Position numbers and translations under genes: made by a program. Positions 21,371 through 32,483 of a stretch of DNA of 64,000 nucleotides are shown piece after piece. Source of the DNA: Planococcus citri (Eukaryota > Arthropoda > Insecta > Hemiptera > Pseudococcidae); assembly GCF_950023065.1 (NCBI RefSeq), contig NC_088681.1:8060001-8124000 (forward strand), read 5' to 3'. Each line of letters begins with the position of its first letter. Position 1 is the first letter of the stretch. The notes under the pieces are model-generated. The model did not search any database. It saw only the letters and a program-made list of their open reading frames with translations, and was not told where the DNA came from.

Positions 21371-21420
21371 AGTGATTTAAGCCTGATGATGAACACTTGG
21401 TGTTTGAAAAGCTTTGCACT
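21371..21420 (+). ncRNA. Hammerhead-ribozyme-like motif 4 (end of right full copy)
   Basis: CTGATGA at 21383-21389, GAAA at 21406-21409, palindromic AAGCTT then T, predicted cleavage after 21415. Distance to motif 3 is 2658 bases, which defines the tandem unit length. The right arm ends 48 bases later. Confidence 0.6.
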
Positions 21421-21463
21421 AATAAATAGTAAAAACTGAGAAGCAAGAGTTATTTCTTCCTAA

Positions 21464-21640
21464 CTTAGTTGGTTTCTTGAAAATTCACTTTTGGTGCTTT
21501 TTCTTCACTTATGATTAAAATAATAACTACGCGAATGGTGCGAATATAATAATAATACTCAATAATTAATTAATTCAACGAATTATTTACCATTATTCTC
21601 GGAGTATTTACCTTGGTTCTTCCTTGTTGGGTGCCAATTC
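21464..21640 (-). other. gypsy leader with candidate primer-binding site
   Basis: Bases 21464-21475 are the right copy of the Penelope target duplication. On the minus strand, after the LTR and a short spacer, TGGCACCCAACAAGGAAG (21619-21636) starts with TGG and resembles a tRNA 3' end complement, the expected primer-binding site. The tRNA species was not determined. Confidence 0.7.
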
Positions 21641-21886
21641 TGTCGTATGAAATAATAGGCTGGTTCTATCCAAAACGATGTATTCAGTATAATGTACAAT
21701 ATTCAACTGTTAAACTGTCTCAGTACATACTTATGGTCTAGCTGGCTATGTACTAAATTAATAAACGATATAGAATCGTCATGTTTGAGTGTCCTACTTT
21801 TCATTCTCTCACTCCTCAACCTATTCCTCAAATTCGGACTCATCCAACTAGCTCACACTCTGTACACACCTATTACTCATACAACA
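21641..21886 (-). repeat. gypsy 5' LTR
   Basis: 246 bp, the partner of 6922-7167, followed by the right copy of the GATCA duplication. Confidence 0.93.
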
Positions 21887-21891
21887 GATCA

Positions 21892-22370
21892 ACGAACCCT
21901 CACACTTTTGCATCACTTTATTGAAAAATATGCACTATAAAATAATATAAATAAGTATTATTTATATCAATAATTAATCTATAGGAAATTTCTAGTAGAG
22001 CACCTGACTTGTTCACTTATTTAGCAAAATAAAGTTTAAAGCAACATAATAATTGTATTTTTATACTTAGTTCTATTACCTAACCTTTACTCCGACCAAG
22101 TAGGGTTTCATTCCCTGAGAAGTAAAAAAATAATATTCAAACTGGGATAACTTTGAAGTTTATTAAGAAAATCATGATATTTCAGTAAAATTGGCCAAAA
22201 ATGCATGAAAATGCTTGAAAACTTGTTAAAAACGATGTGAAAACTTGAAAAACAGCTCTAAAATCATTGAAAAATCATGAAATTTGGTCAAATTGGGCAA
22301 AATGCATAAAAAATGCCTGAAAACTAGAAAAATTTCAAATTATTATTTAGGAGCACTCTTTAGTAAACTC
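21892..22370 (+). other. Displaced 3' flank of OR-B
   Basis: CACTTTTGCATCACTTTATTG and the following ~120 bases match the sequence directly after the OR-C and OR-E stop codons. The original OR-B 3' end therefore now lies 15 kb away, beyond the gypsy element. AT-rich afterwards. Confidence 0.75.
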
Positions 22371-22636
22371 AATTTTGCCTGCGTAGCACTGACGAGATCG
22401 TCAGTGGCCTCAACAAAAGATGTATTGATATGATTTTACATGATTGTTGATTGAAAAAAGTCAGAGCATTATCCACAAAGGGGTTAATCTAACTACGTTT
22501 AAGATGATTGATTAAGAACTGACACTATTTTCAAAAACTATGATGAAAATGCTGATGGTCTTCATTGCTGTCTACATTTGTATCTACAGTCATGTGCAAG
22601 ATTTCGATATATTGTTGATCCCTTAGTAGACCCATG

Positions 22637-22799
22637 ATCAATATCGAAATTCAGGTCGTCTTGTCGATCTGAAGTTGATGTCAACTATAATATTGACAAA
22701 AGCATCTACAAAATTTTGATCTTGTATAGTTACTTTTGTTGATCTAATAGTTGTCATCAAATTTAGCTTCGGCAAGACGACCTGAATTTCAATATTGAT
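22637..22799. repeat. Inverted repeat with 27-bp arms
   Basis: 22637-22663 and 22773-22799 are reverse complements with one mismatch (core TTCAGGTCGTCTTG / CAAGACGACCTGAA), about 110 bases apart. Looks like part of a foldback element. Confidence 0.75.
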
Positions 22800-23054
22800 T
22801 ATAGGGTCTACAAAAGTATCTACAAAATGTCATCATCGAGTAGATACTTCTGTAGATCTTGTAATTGACATCAACCATCTGGTTAATATTGATGAGGAAG
22901 TTAACGTCGATTACAAGATCTATAAAATATTTTTAGAAATTTTGAAGTGTTGCCGACTCATTTGTCGATGTCTGAGTCAACAATACAATAAGAAAATTTT
23001 TCAAAGTCCAGAATAAGATGGACTGAATATTCTTTTAAGGCCCCTACACTCATC

Positions 23055-23131
23055 AGTGGCAATGGTCTAGTGGTTAGAAAACGTGATAGAAGTGAATGGC
23101 AACCTAGGTTCGATCCCTATCCAGGGCAAAT
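23055..23131 (+). other. tRNA-like segment with A and B boxes
   Basis: TGGTCTAGTGGTTAG resembles an A box and GGTTCGATCCC is a good B box. The acceptor arms do not pair, so this is not a functional tRNA. More likely a SINE head or a tRNA-derived promoter in a repeat. Confidence 0.4.
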
Positions 23132-24299
23132 TTTTTTCTTTCAAAAAAATTTTTAGGGTGGAATATTTTTGAGAATAATTTTACTTTAATCAAAAAAAGA
23201 GTTTTGGGCACATTTCGCACATTTTTAGTCAAAATTTGCTTCTTTTAGACTCAAAAAAATGACACCAATGTCAAGACCTTTTTGAGACAAAAAATGAAGG
23301 GAGACGACAGTCTATTTTGATATCAACATCTCACTCATCATTTATCAACATTGGTGTCAACAAATGTCGTGTCGACAAGTGACGGATTAGAGATCTTGTC
23401 TTTCCCATCGACTTTGGCATCGCTTGTGCTACACTGGTGAATATGGATCATTTTGTGAGTGCTTGACACGTATAAAGTGACCAAGAAGTGAATATTCATG
23501 TTTTTGATAATTTTTTACTTTGAGCAAAGCACATTTCAAGGAGCCTTCAGAGTTACCCCAAACGCTGTATAACTTTGAAGGGCACTTCTTTTGGCTCTTG
23601 CACTTAACAGGAAAGAGGTAGGCAACTTCTATAACCGCCAAAACGTAATGCTGACGAGCTTGGAACCTTGGATTGATGATATATTTGTACATGTAACGGT
23701 AACCTTCGGTCCCCACTACCTGACAAACCACCTCGACACAATCTTGAAAAAAAATAGGGTCGAGTTGACTCAAATTTTAAGTCAAATTTGAACCAATTTA
23801 TTTCCTTTTCATCATTTTTTTCGGCATAAAATCGACCTATTCTCGAACATTATTGGTATAAAATTGATCCAAATTTACCATCAAGCATATTTCATATTGA
23901 GCATCGCCACATATTTTGTGTAGATAATTTGAAGAGTGTGTGTAGTTTTTCAGTTGATTTTTCAACATTTTTTTGTGATTTGATGCAAAATTGACTCAAT
24001 ATCTGTGTCAATGGTTTTGAGTACATTCTATCGACACATTTTTCTGATCAATTTTGTGTCGAGCTTATGAAAAACGACCTTAAATCTTTAGAAAATTGCT
24101 GTTCATATTCTAGTGCATATTAATGCAAATACATAATATTATATTGTGAATTGATATTTAAAATGATTTGATGGGAAAAATCCCTACACCTCGACTCTTT
24201 CTTGACTCAAAAATTGGATCTAGATGATCCCTTAGAAATGAAGCGAAACGTTATAACACTTCTTTTCTCCAACATTGAATTTTTTTGAAAAACTACTTA

Positions 24300-25190
24300 T
24301 AGTTTTTGCTACACACTTTATCTGCGAGTAGTAAATTTATGTCAGTGATGGATAATTGATGTCTATTTTTTATCAATTTTTGGTCTACTTTTACTACTTC
24401 TGTGCTATAAATCAACCATAAAATTTTGAAGCGATTTTCATAACATTTCCATTTCTCAGCAAAAATTATTCAAAATCAACTTCAACTTCAATGTGCAGAA
24501 AAAAATTTATATTTTCAAGAAAAAAATTGATGAATATTTTGTGTTAAGTTTTGACTATTTTCAATTCATCAAAAAATCGATGAAAAATTGATTCAAATTT
24601 TTAAACTTAAAAAAACTATTGATTACAACAGCACAAATATACATCAATTTTTAATCAATTTTCCCGCCATTTTCATTTCTAAGTGATAATTGGCTTGAAA
24701 TCATCTTCAACTTTTATGTGCTAAATTTAATGACTATTTTCAAGACAAAATCAATAAATATTTAAAATCAAGTTTTCATCCTCTTATCATTTTGACAAAA
24801 AATTGATGAAGAATAGATCCAACTTCTGATTTAAAAAGTGATCAATTTTACTACCATTTTGCAACAATTTTGAATCGATTTTTGACATATTTTCATTCGA
24901 GCAAAAAATTGATAGAAAATTGATCCAACATTGAAATTCAAAAAAAGACATCGATTATGATATCACAAATTTAGAACAATTTTTAATCAATTTTCACATA
25001 ATTTTTATGACTTGGTAAAAATCGTCCTATAATTGACTTCAACTTTTGTATGCATAATTGATGTCTATAGAGAAAGAAAAATCAACAAAAATTTGCAGTC
25101 AAGTTTAGGTCTTCAGCAAGAAATCGACCTAAAATCGATTTGAATTTTCATCATGAAATCGTTATCGATTAAAGTACTACAATAAAGGAA
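24300..25190. repeat. Degenerate tandem repeat, period ~330-340 bp
   Basis: Similar word order (a run like CACAAATATACATCAATTTT, then ATCAATTTT...CATTT, then CAACTT..TGTGC) recurs at about 24350, 24620 and 24957. Divergence is high, so the period is only approximate. Confidence 0.4.
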
Positions 25191-25493
25191 GATTTGGTAT
25201 CAAGTTTCCATCAATGTTACATTTTGTTTAAAATTATTGAAAACTATCAGTCGATTATTTTTATATTTTTTGTCGATTCTCAAAATCGTCTAAAAAATGA
25301 TCAAAAATATCCGCCGATTTCTACTCGATCAAAACTCGACCTCAAACTGAAAGTCGAGATGGTTTGTCGAGATATGTATCAAGTTCAATAATCTTTGCTG
25401 CGAGAACATTACATTATAAACCAGCTAAAGCGGTTGGCCATATCTCACCCTCACAACGTAAATTCAAACAATAAACAATTTTTTTTTTCTATT

Positions 25494-27509
25494 AAGGTGC
25501 ACCGGGGGGGGGGGGAAGTCAGAACGTTTTTTCACAATTTCAACTTTGATCAGCTGTTACTCTCGTACTAATGAACCAATATGGCTGAAATTTGGTATGT
25601 AGGTTTCCATAAGGGTTCTTAACCTATGGTAAAAATTTCAGCGCGATTGTCGCAGTAGCTTTCGCACAATCGAATAAAATGTAACTTGTTCTGACTTACC
25701 CCACTTTGGGGTAGTCAGAAAAAGCTACAAAATTAATTGGTATTATTAGGATTCGACCCTGATCGATGCGCAATATGTCGAAAACATGTTTTCGAGGTCG
25801 TAGAATCCAAATCTGGAGTTATTTTTTTTGTAGGAGTGGGGGGGTGAGGCGTGGGGAGGGGGCAATTCTAAATTTTTCGTACATTATTGTGTAATATGTC
25901 GATTGATATGTTTTCGAGGTCGTAGAATCCGAATCTGCAGTTTTTTTTTTGTAGGAGTGGGGGGTGAGGCGTGGGGAGAGGGAAAATTTCGAATTTTTCG
26001 TACATTATTGTGTAATATGTCGAATAATATGTTTTCGAAATCGTAGAATCCGAATTTGGAGTAATTTTTTTTGTAGAAGTGGGGGGTGAGGCGTGGGGAA
26101 AGGGAAAATTTCAAATTTCTCCTACATTATCGTGTTACATGTCGAATAATATATTTTCTAGGTCGTAGAATTCGAATCTGGAGTTATTTTTTTTGTAGGA
26201 GAGGGAAGTGAGGCGTGGGGAGAGGTAATATATCAAATTTTTCCTACACTATCGTGTAATATGTTGAATAATATGTTCTCGAGGTCGTAGAATTCGAATC
26301 TGGAGATATTTTTTTTGTAGAGGTGGGAGGTGAGTCAAGGGGAGAGAGAGTAAATTACAAATTTTGCCTATATTAATGTGTAATATGTCGATTGATATGT
26401 TTTTGAGATCGTATAATTCGAATCTGGGGTTATTTTTTCGCAGGGGTATGAGGCGAGGCAAGAGGAGAGGAGAAATTTCAAATTTTGCCTATAATATTGT
26501 GTAACATGTTGGTTGATATGTGTTCAAGGTCGCAGAATTCGAATCTTGAGCTAGTTTTTAGGGTCGAGTGCTATTCAAGTATCACCGTTTGGGGAGAGGG
26601 ACCCACCCATGCGAACCTATGACTCACCTTCCACCTTCACCATAAAAAATGACTCCGGATTCGAATTCTACGACCTCGAAAATATATTATTCGACATATA
26701 ACACGATAATGAGGGAGAAATTTGAAATTTTCCCTTTCCCCACGCCTCACCCTCCACTCCTACAAAAAAAATTACTCCAAATTCGGATTCTACGATTTCG
26801 AAAACATATTATTCGACATATTATACAATAATGTATGAAAAATTCGAAATTTTCCCTCTCCCCACGCCTCATCCCCCACTCCTACAAAAAAAAATAACTG
26901 CAGATTCGGATTCTACGACCTCGAAAACATATCAATCGACATATTACACAATAATGTACGAAAAATTTAGAATTGCCCCCTCCCCACGCCTCACCCCCAC
27001 TCCTACAAAAAAAATAACTCCAGATTTGGATTCTACGACCTCGAAAACATATTATTCTACGTATTACACATCGATGAAGTCGAATCCTAATTATCAATGT
27101 TCACTTTTCTGACTTACCCCATAGCACTAATTTAGGGGGTAAGTCAGAAAAAGCGATATAAATAATGAATAATTGAAAATTAACAAAAATTGAATACTTG
27201 GGGTTTTACATTATTGTTTTAGGAATACTTTCACTTATAATATCACTTTTACTGATCATTTCTTCTGAGGTAAAAAGCAGTTTGAAAAACGCTGATTACA
27301 ATTTGAAATCAAATTCAAAACAGCAACTAAAAATGAACCAATGAAAAGCCTGTAAAATGAAACTGGGTCGCGAAATTTTTTATGCTGTGATGAAGTAGGG
27401 GTAGTACCCTCAAGTTACCCCTGGGTAGCGCTTCGGCAGATCTAAGCCTCTAAGAGCTAGAGCAGTTTTTCTGACTTACCCCGAATTCGGACTTCCCCCG
27501 GTGCACCTT
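25494..27509. mobile_element. Foldback element built from inverted arrays of 122-bp repeats
   Basis: Ends are AAGGTGCACCGGGGGG... and its complement ...CCCCCGGTGCACCTT (25494 and 27509). A CTGACTTACCCC / GGGGTAAGTCAG motif recurs inside the ends. The interior has seven forward units at about 122-bp spacing (near 25799, 25921, 26042, 26164, 26286, 26410, 26531), then four inverted units (near 26670, 26790, 26912, 27034). Each unit has a CGTAGAATCCGAATCTG-like core and a GGGGGTGAGGCGTGGGGA segment. Flanks are TTAA/TTAC. Short ORFs inside are translations of the repeat, not genes. Confidence 0.82.
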
Positions 27510-28269
27510 ACTTAGTGTAATTTTTATCAACAACTGTTTCATGAAATACATATGTGAAGAAGAGGTCAAAATAAGACAACTGAATAAATTTAAAATTTTT
27601 GATGTTTGGAATTTAAAATTGAATTTTTTCAAATTTTAATGTTTTTGTGATGAGTTTATTTCATCGAGTGAAGGGGTTTTTTTAACGTTCTCTAATGAAA
27701 ACTTTTTTTCACGTTTGAAATAAAAAAAAAATCGCGTTTTTTTCGCAAACTTTCAATTTGTTTAACTTGGCTTTACGAAATAATGCCTTCCAAATTTTTC
27801 AATATGTTGTTCATCATGAAAAGTTGTCCATAATATATTTTTTTCAGAATTTTTGAGAGTCTGAACGATACGAAAACTGCGTTTTAAAAGTTTTCGTGCT
27901 GATTTCTTGTATGAAAAAAAGTGACAACAGTGATTTTTATGATATCATCAAAAAACCTTTCAACACCCCTAGCTATTGGAAAAACTATCATTTTGGTAGG
28001 TATCACGGTTATCGAGTAGGTAATCCACCGCTGAAATGTAGGTATGATGTTTCAAGTTCACTGAAAACTTTGACATCCCCTAGTAGCCTTTAAAAAAGGG
28101 CTAGAGGGCTTCGATTTTGCGCTATTGGTCATCCCTTCGGAAGGTCTTTCCACAGGAAAAATTTCAAAAAAAATCGTCAACCCCCCCTTACCACTTCTTG
28201 ATTGAATTGACGTGGAATGGCCCCTACGTATAATTATATTTTAATCGTTAAGTGTGGGGGTTTTCAAGA
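27510..28269. other. Intergenic AT-rich stretch
   Basis: No ORF or repeat of note; simple A/T tracts and low complexity. Confidence 0.4.
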
Positions 28270-28903
28270 AATCACAAAACCTGTTCACTTCACAATAAAA
28301 TGTAACAAAAATAAATAAATAAATAAATGATTATTACGTTATAATCGATGAAACTAATTACTTATCACGACATTCCATGGGGATCATGCATGAGAAATGA
28401 ATTTCATTTCCAATCCATTCTTTATTAGACATAGCTCCACCAAGAATAAAACAATTTTCTACCATCATTTTACCTACTCACCAGTGAAAAATCGATAAAG
28501 ACCGAATTTGAAGTTGAAAATTTCGAGAAATGGTTTTTTGATGTTTATTTCACGTGATTCCCATTTCATCCTACTCAAAATATTTATTTGTTTTGGTATT
28601 CAAAAGTACTTTGAAAATCATTAAACGAGACCAAATTCGCCTACGAACTGTTCAAATTATTTTTGAAACTGAAAATAATAATTTTATCGACATCGAAATG
28701 TACCTTACTAAATTACGTGGATGCTGAATTATTGAAAATTTGCTTAAGTACTTATCGGCAAAATAAGCTGAATAGGTACCTACTGCGTTTCAAAAAATTT
28801 ATCAGTACAATTTACACAACTATTCGTATCATACAGAGGTTGTCGCGTGGCTAAAAATACCTACTCATATTTTTGGTGTTTTTTTAAAAAAAATACTCGA
28901 GAA
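28270..28903 (+). promoter_or_regulatory. Shared OR upstream block, OR-C copy
   Basis: Matches the OR-B block from CACAAAACCTGTTCACTTCA through TTGTCGCGTGGCTAAAAATA, with only small indels. It ends directly at the OR-C ATG. Confidence 0.55.
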
Positions 28904-31448
28904 ATGGAAAATATAATTCATTTAGAGTTTTTCGAAGAAATACCATCTGCTCTGAAGCATATCCATCTCGCATACTCGGCGATCGGAGGAGCACTCTATG
29001 AAACCTATACAACAAGTAAATTTAAATATTTGTTCGGATGCGTAATCGTTTTTCAATATATAGTAGCCACATCCACATTAATCCTGGGAATAATTCCACA
29101 ACAAGAACAAACTGCACGGTGCTCGATGCTATTATTCTACATCTACACACTGGTTGCAATCGCTCTGGGGGTTTATTGGAAACGAGACACTTTTCACGCA
29201 TTGTTCGATCAGATGAGCGAGTTAAAAGATGGCGAGTTCGTTAAACCAAATTTCAATTTCAACGCAGACCATATCGATGAAATAAATTTGGAGAATTGGA
29301 ACATGAAAGGATTCAAATTCAATCTCACGCATTGGCTAATGATTGCTGTAGTCCAATCAATGCAGAAACTCGTAATTTACATGTGTACCGGAGAATTCGT
29401 CATCGACTACCAGCGTGATTATATTTGCCCTATACCGTTTTTCGAATCGCAATCATTGACTTGCTACATTTTCGTTCACATGATTGTATTGATTGTATCT
29501 CTGGTCATGTTGTTCTTCCCGATCTTCATGTACGGATCGACGTTTCTACCGTTGATACTTTCCATCCATCTTAGAAACCATACGATTCGTCTACAGAATG
29601 ACATGACATATCATACAGCTTTAACTTTCGAGTGTATGGAAGAGTGTGACAGACGCGAGGAAAAAGTACTCAACGAATCGCCGAAATGCGAAAGTGTCCG
29701 GAATTTCCAACTGCGTGAGATCCAGAAGCAGCGGGACAGACACATCGAGGAATTCATGCATAAAGTTCGACAATGGATCAAATATCATCAAAAATTGATT
29801 TCGTAAGCTTTCACGATGTACTTCCACAAGCTTGGCTATAGCTACTTAGGCTTCAAAACAGACGGCCTGTAATGACTGTGTTCGATTTGCAGGTGTGCCA
29901 ATCTTTTCAAAAAATGCGTTCCTCATCTTTTGGGTTCATACGTGGTCTTTTGTTGTAATGGAATCACTGGACCTGGTTATATGGCTGCGAAGGTAAACTG
30001 AACCATTCAACAATCACATTTAATTCAACGTGTTTAACGAAAGATTTCTATGATCTGGAAATGTGCCTGGCATCATCGATCAATTAAATTCATTTTCTTC
30101 CAGATAATATTAGATTCGAAAGAATACGGTTACGATTGTTTTTTTCACATTGCGTTGCATTCGGTCTGTTTACTGGCAGCTTGCGGCATTGCCCATGTGA
30201 TTCCCGATATGGTAAGTTTATACCATTGTTGAACACCTTTTTAACAAGTTTTCATAACATTTTTTTTTTAAAAAGCCGGAATTTCCTAAAAAATCTCTGG
30301 CGGCTCTAGAATGGCCTAAAACCATCTCCAATCATCTAAGCATGTTCAAATTAAAGTATAATGTGAATTTTAGCCTCACAACTTCATTATCTACGTGAAA
30401 TTTGCTGGAAGTTGTAATTTTCCAAAAAAATCCATCACAGGCTTCACGAATTGTTCAAAACATTTCGAAACTGTTTCCAATTCAACCGATTTGAAAGGTC
30501 AAAAATAGGGTGCACAATGAGTTCCAGCTTTCTCTAAAAATCTAGAAATATACTTTGAAGTGTGAAATTTTGATTGGCTTAGAATTTTTGCTCGATTCTT
30601 GGCATGCTAGTCTTGATTTTGAGCGTCATAATCCCTCTGGTTTGAATGTTCTTCTCGCAAATTTTAGGTATCGCATTACATAATTATATTATATCTTTAT
30701 CTATCAATATCGAAAGATATAATACCACAAACTGGGGAAATAGTTTGGAATGTAGGTATTCGGTTTCAGAGAGTTCATATTACTTTCAGGAAGTTAATTT
30801 CCATCTGTTCAACTGTTCTTTTTCCTTTTCCTTTTTTTCAAATAAAGCATGAATTACCAAAAATAATCAATTTTAAATATGCAAAAATTCACCAAAATTT
30901 GAAAAAAACAATTCAGGCATCCAAACTTTTGACTGTGGAGGTTTCAGACCATGCTCTTTCTAAAAATCGCAGTCCTGTTCAAATTGGAAGCGGTCATCTC
31001 GAGAGGTTCCCTTGTCAGCTAAAATGAACCGAATAAACTATTGAGAGCAATAAATTCTTTTAAAAATCCCATCATAAATAATGACCTCATTCATCACAAG
31101 AATATGACGTACATCTCGCTGAAAAGGGGAAAACCGACCAATACAAAAGTTTCAATTGAATATATAGGTAAGTAGGTAGATATGATCATATTTCGTGAAA
31201 GTACCTAAAAATTAATCGTTATTTTCTAGAGTGATGATATTTCAGCAGCGATTTATTCGATGCCATGGTATTATTTGCCAGTGAAAGACCAAAAAGTATT
31301 ACTTCAATTTCTCACTTCGGCTCAAGACAGCCCAAAGTTACATATTTTCAGAGTATTTCCACTCTCTTTGGAAAAATTCCCAGAATTGATGAATAAAGCG
31401 TATGGATATATTCAGCTGATACGAGTTTTGGAAATGAAAATCAATTGA
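28904..31448 (+). CDS. OR-C: odorant receptor (7tm_6), apparently intact
   Basis: Exons 28904-29802, 29893-29992, 30104-30211 and 31230-31448 join to 1326 bp, 441 residues. Introns are GT/AG, phases 2, 0, 0 (90, 111 and 1018 bp). The MENII start is shared by all paralogues. Hydrophobic helices lie near residues 42-63, 72-92, 143-162 and 190-222, then one each in exons 2, 3 and 4. The cytosolic segment before exon 2 has the family's ECMEECDRREEKVLNESPKC. The last exon carries FRVFPLSLEKFPELMNKAYG, corresponding to the odorant-receptor seventh helix. Insect ORs form ligand-gated cation channels with Orco in sensory-neuron dendrites. Very close to OR-E in exon 1. Intron 3 contains short pieces of the foldback family seen at 44982. 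Ligand unknown. Confidence 0.87.
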
Positions 31449-32483
31449 GCAGCTTTTGTTCCTTACACTTTTGCATATCACTCTATTGAAAAATAAACAC
31501 TATAAAAATATTAGTATTAAGTATTATTTATTTCGATAGTTAATCTACCTATAGGAAATTTTTAGTATAGCACTTGACTTGTTTACTTTTTTAGCTAAAT
31601 ATAATTTAAAGCAACACAATTGTATTTTTACATTTTTATAAACCTTTACTTGGATCAAGAAGTAGTATTAATAAATTGGACACCCTCACCCTTCGCTGTT
31701 TTTAAAACAGTTCAAATTGTAATGAACATAATATCTGAGGGACCTTACTCTCACAAAACCATTTCCATCAGTTTTCTCCCCCTCCCCCGAGTTCATGTTT
31801 CAATCGATCGACCACTGGGAACTTAAAATCGGCTGAAAATTATTATACCTATTTAGTTTTAGCTGAGTTTGGTAGGTACCTATTGATTACAGCAACAATT
31901 TTCCACCAATTTCGTTCGAAAAGTAGGTACCTATTCTATTTCATTTATGTAAGTATGTATTTTGTTGAATATATCTACCTACTCATGGATTTAAAAAAAT
32001 TATTCTTTGATGGTCATTTCACGTGTGGGTAGGTTTGTAATAGAAAATAGGTACTAACTATCATTAAAAACAAAACACACACACACACAAAAACCACAAA
32101 AAAGAATTACGAGAGGGCGAAGAGTAACAACTGTAGTAGACCCTAAATTAAGTAGGTAGGTACCTAACCTATACGTAGTAGGACAAACCTACTTACCTAC
32201 CTATTATTTAGTACACTTATTACGTCTTGGTCTGGAAAATTGTTTTTCGATGTTCATCTTGCATGTACGACAGAAAATATGAGTCTTCGGAAGGACTATT
32301 TCGAAAAAATTTAAAATTTTCATGTTATTTATATCGTCACATAATTGACGAATAATTCGATTCATACGACGAAATTGTTTTCCAAAAAACACCAGCAAAA
32401 ATGAAAAACATTCAGTACCTACATCTCATCTGCTCGGTTTGTTACTTGTACGTTGATGTTGCATTAATATTCGAGTCTTCAAA
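31449..32483 (+). other. OR-C 3' flank and OR-D upstream region
   Basis: A possible poly(A) signal (AATAAAC) lies about 40 bases after the OR-C stop. From 31840 to 32200 the sequence is rich in GTAGGTACCTAC-type runs and a short (CA)n. The last ~280 bases before OR-D do not match the upstream block of OR-B/C/E/G, so OR-D has its own promoter. Confidence 0.5.

Larger units (their letters stand above)
13889..21463. mobile_element. Penelope-like element insertion: double, inverted, palindromic
   Basis: The insertion is flanked by a 12-bp direct repeat, CTTAGTTGGTTT (13877-13888 and 21464-21475). Two arms run outward from the centre. Each has a 5'-truncated copy followed in tandem by a full copy of the same 2658-bp unit. 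Bases 13927-17670 are the reverse complement of 17720-21463 as far as I could compare, and all predicted proteins are identical between arms. The left end extends 38 bases further into the next tandem unit than the right end. Both 3' ends face the target duplication and both 5' ends meet at 17670/17671. Confidence 0.92.
17720..21463 (+). repeat. Right arm of the 3744-bp Penelope palindrome
   Basis: Reverse complement of 13927-17670. It ends ...CTTCCTAA, directly against the right copy of the 12-bp target duplication. Confidence 0.9.
6922..21886 (-). mobile_element. Ty3/gypsy-type LTR retrotransposon with two internal insertions
   Basis: Near-identical 246-bp LTRs bound the element (6922-7167 and 21641-21886). 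Both start TGTCGTATGA and end TCATACAACA, and a 5-bp duplication GATCA flanks them (6917-6921 and 21887-21891). Read on the minus strand the order is LTR, primer-binding site, gag with zinc knuckles, protease, RT, RNase H, integrase, polypurine tract, LTR. That order (integrase last) and the motifs are those of Ty3/gypsy. Subtracting the inverted-repeat element and the Penelope insertion leaves about 6.4 kb. No env gene is visible. It lies in the 3' region of OR-B; the right flank resumes sequence matching the 3' flanks of OR-C and OR-E. Confidence 0.93.
22371..25493. other. AT-rich repeat-like region without genes
   Basis: No credible ORF on either strand. It has a perfect 9-bp-arm hairpin (CACTGACGA GA TCGTCAGTG, 22387-22406), a longer inverted repeat at 22637-22799, a tRNA-like segment near 23055 and a degenerate repeat from about 24300 to 25190. 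It is probably old transposon sequence; I could not find its ends. Confidence 0.5.

Noticed and set aside
13889..21463. Penelope palindrome as pure assembly artefact
   Set aside because: A single 12-bp target duplication, a 38-base difference between the two ends and a unique 49-base centre are not expected from a mirrored misassembly. It still needs long-read support.
23055..23131. Functional tRNA gene
   Set aside because: A and B boxes are present but the acceptor stem does not pair and the T stem has a mismatch.
25780..27080. CRISPR-like array
   Set aside because: The whole 122-bp unit is conserved, not short repeats with unique spacers, and the DNA is eukaryotic.
25884..27112. Several 60-93-codon ORFs with SLPLTHLPPLQKK-like peptides
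   Set aside because: Translations of the 122-bp tandem repeat; they follow the repeat period and have no protein-like conservation.
32204..32398. Minus-strand 64-codon ORF upstream of OR-D
   Set aside because: No recognisable motif; lies in the probable OR-D promoter and is within the length expected by chance.
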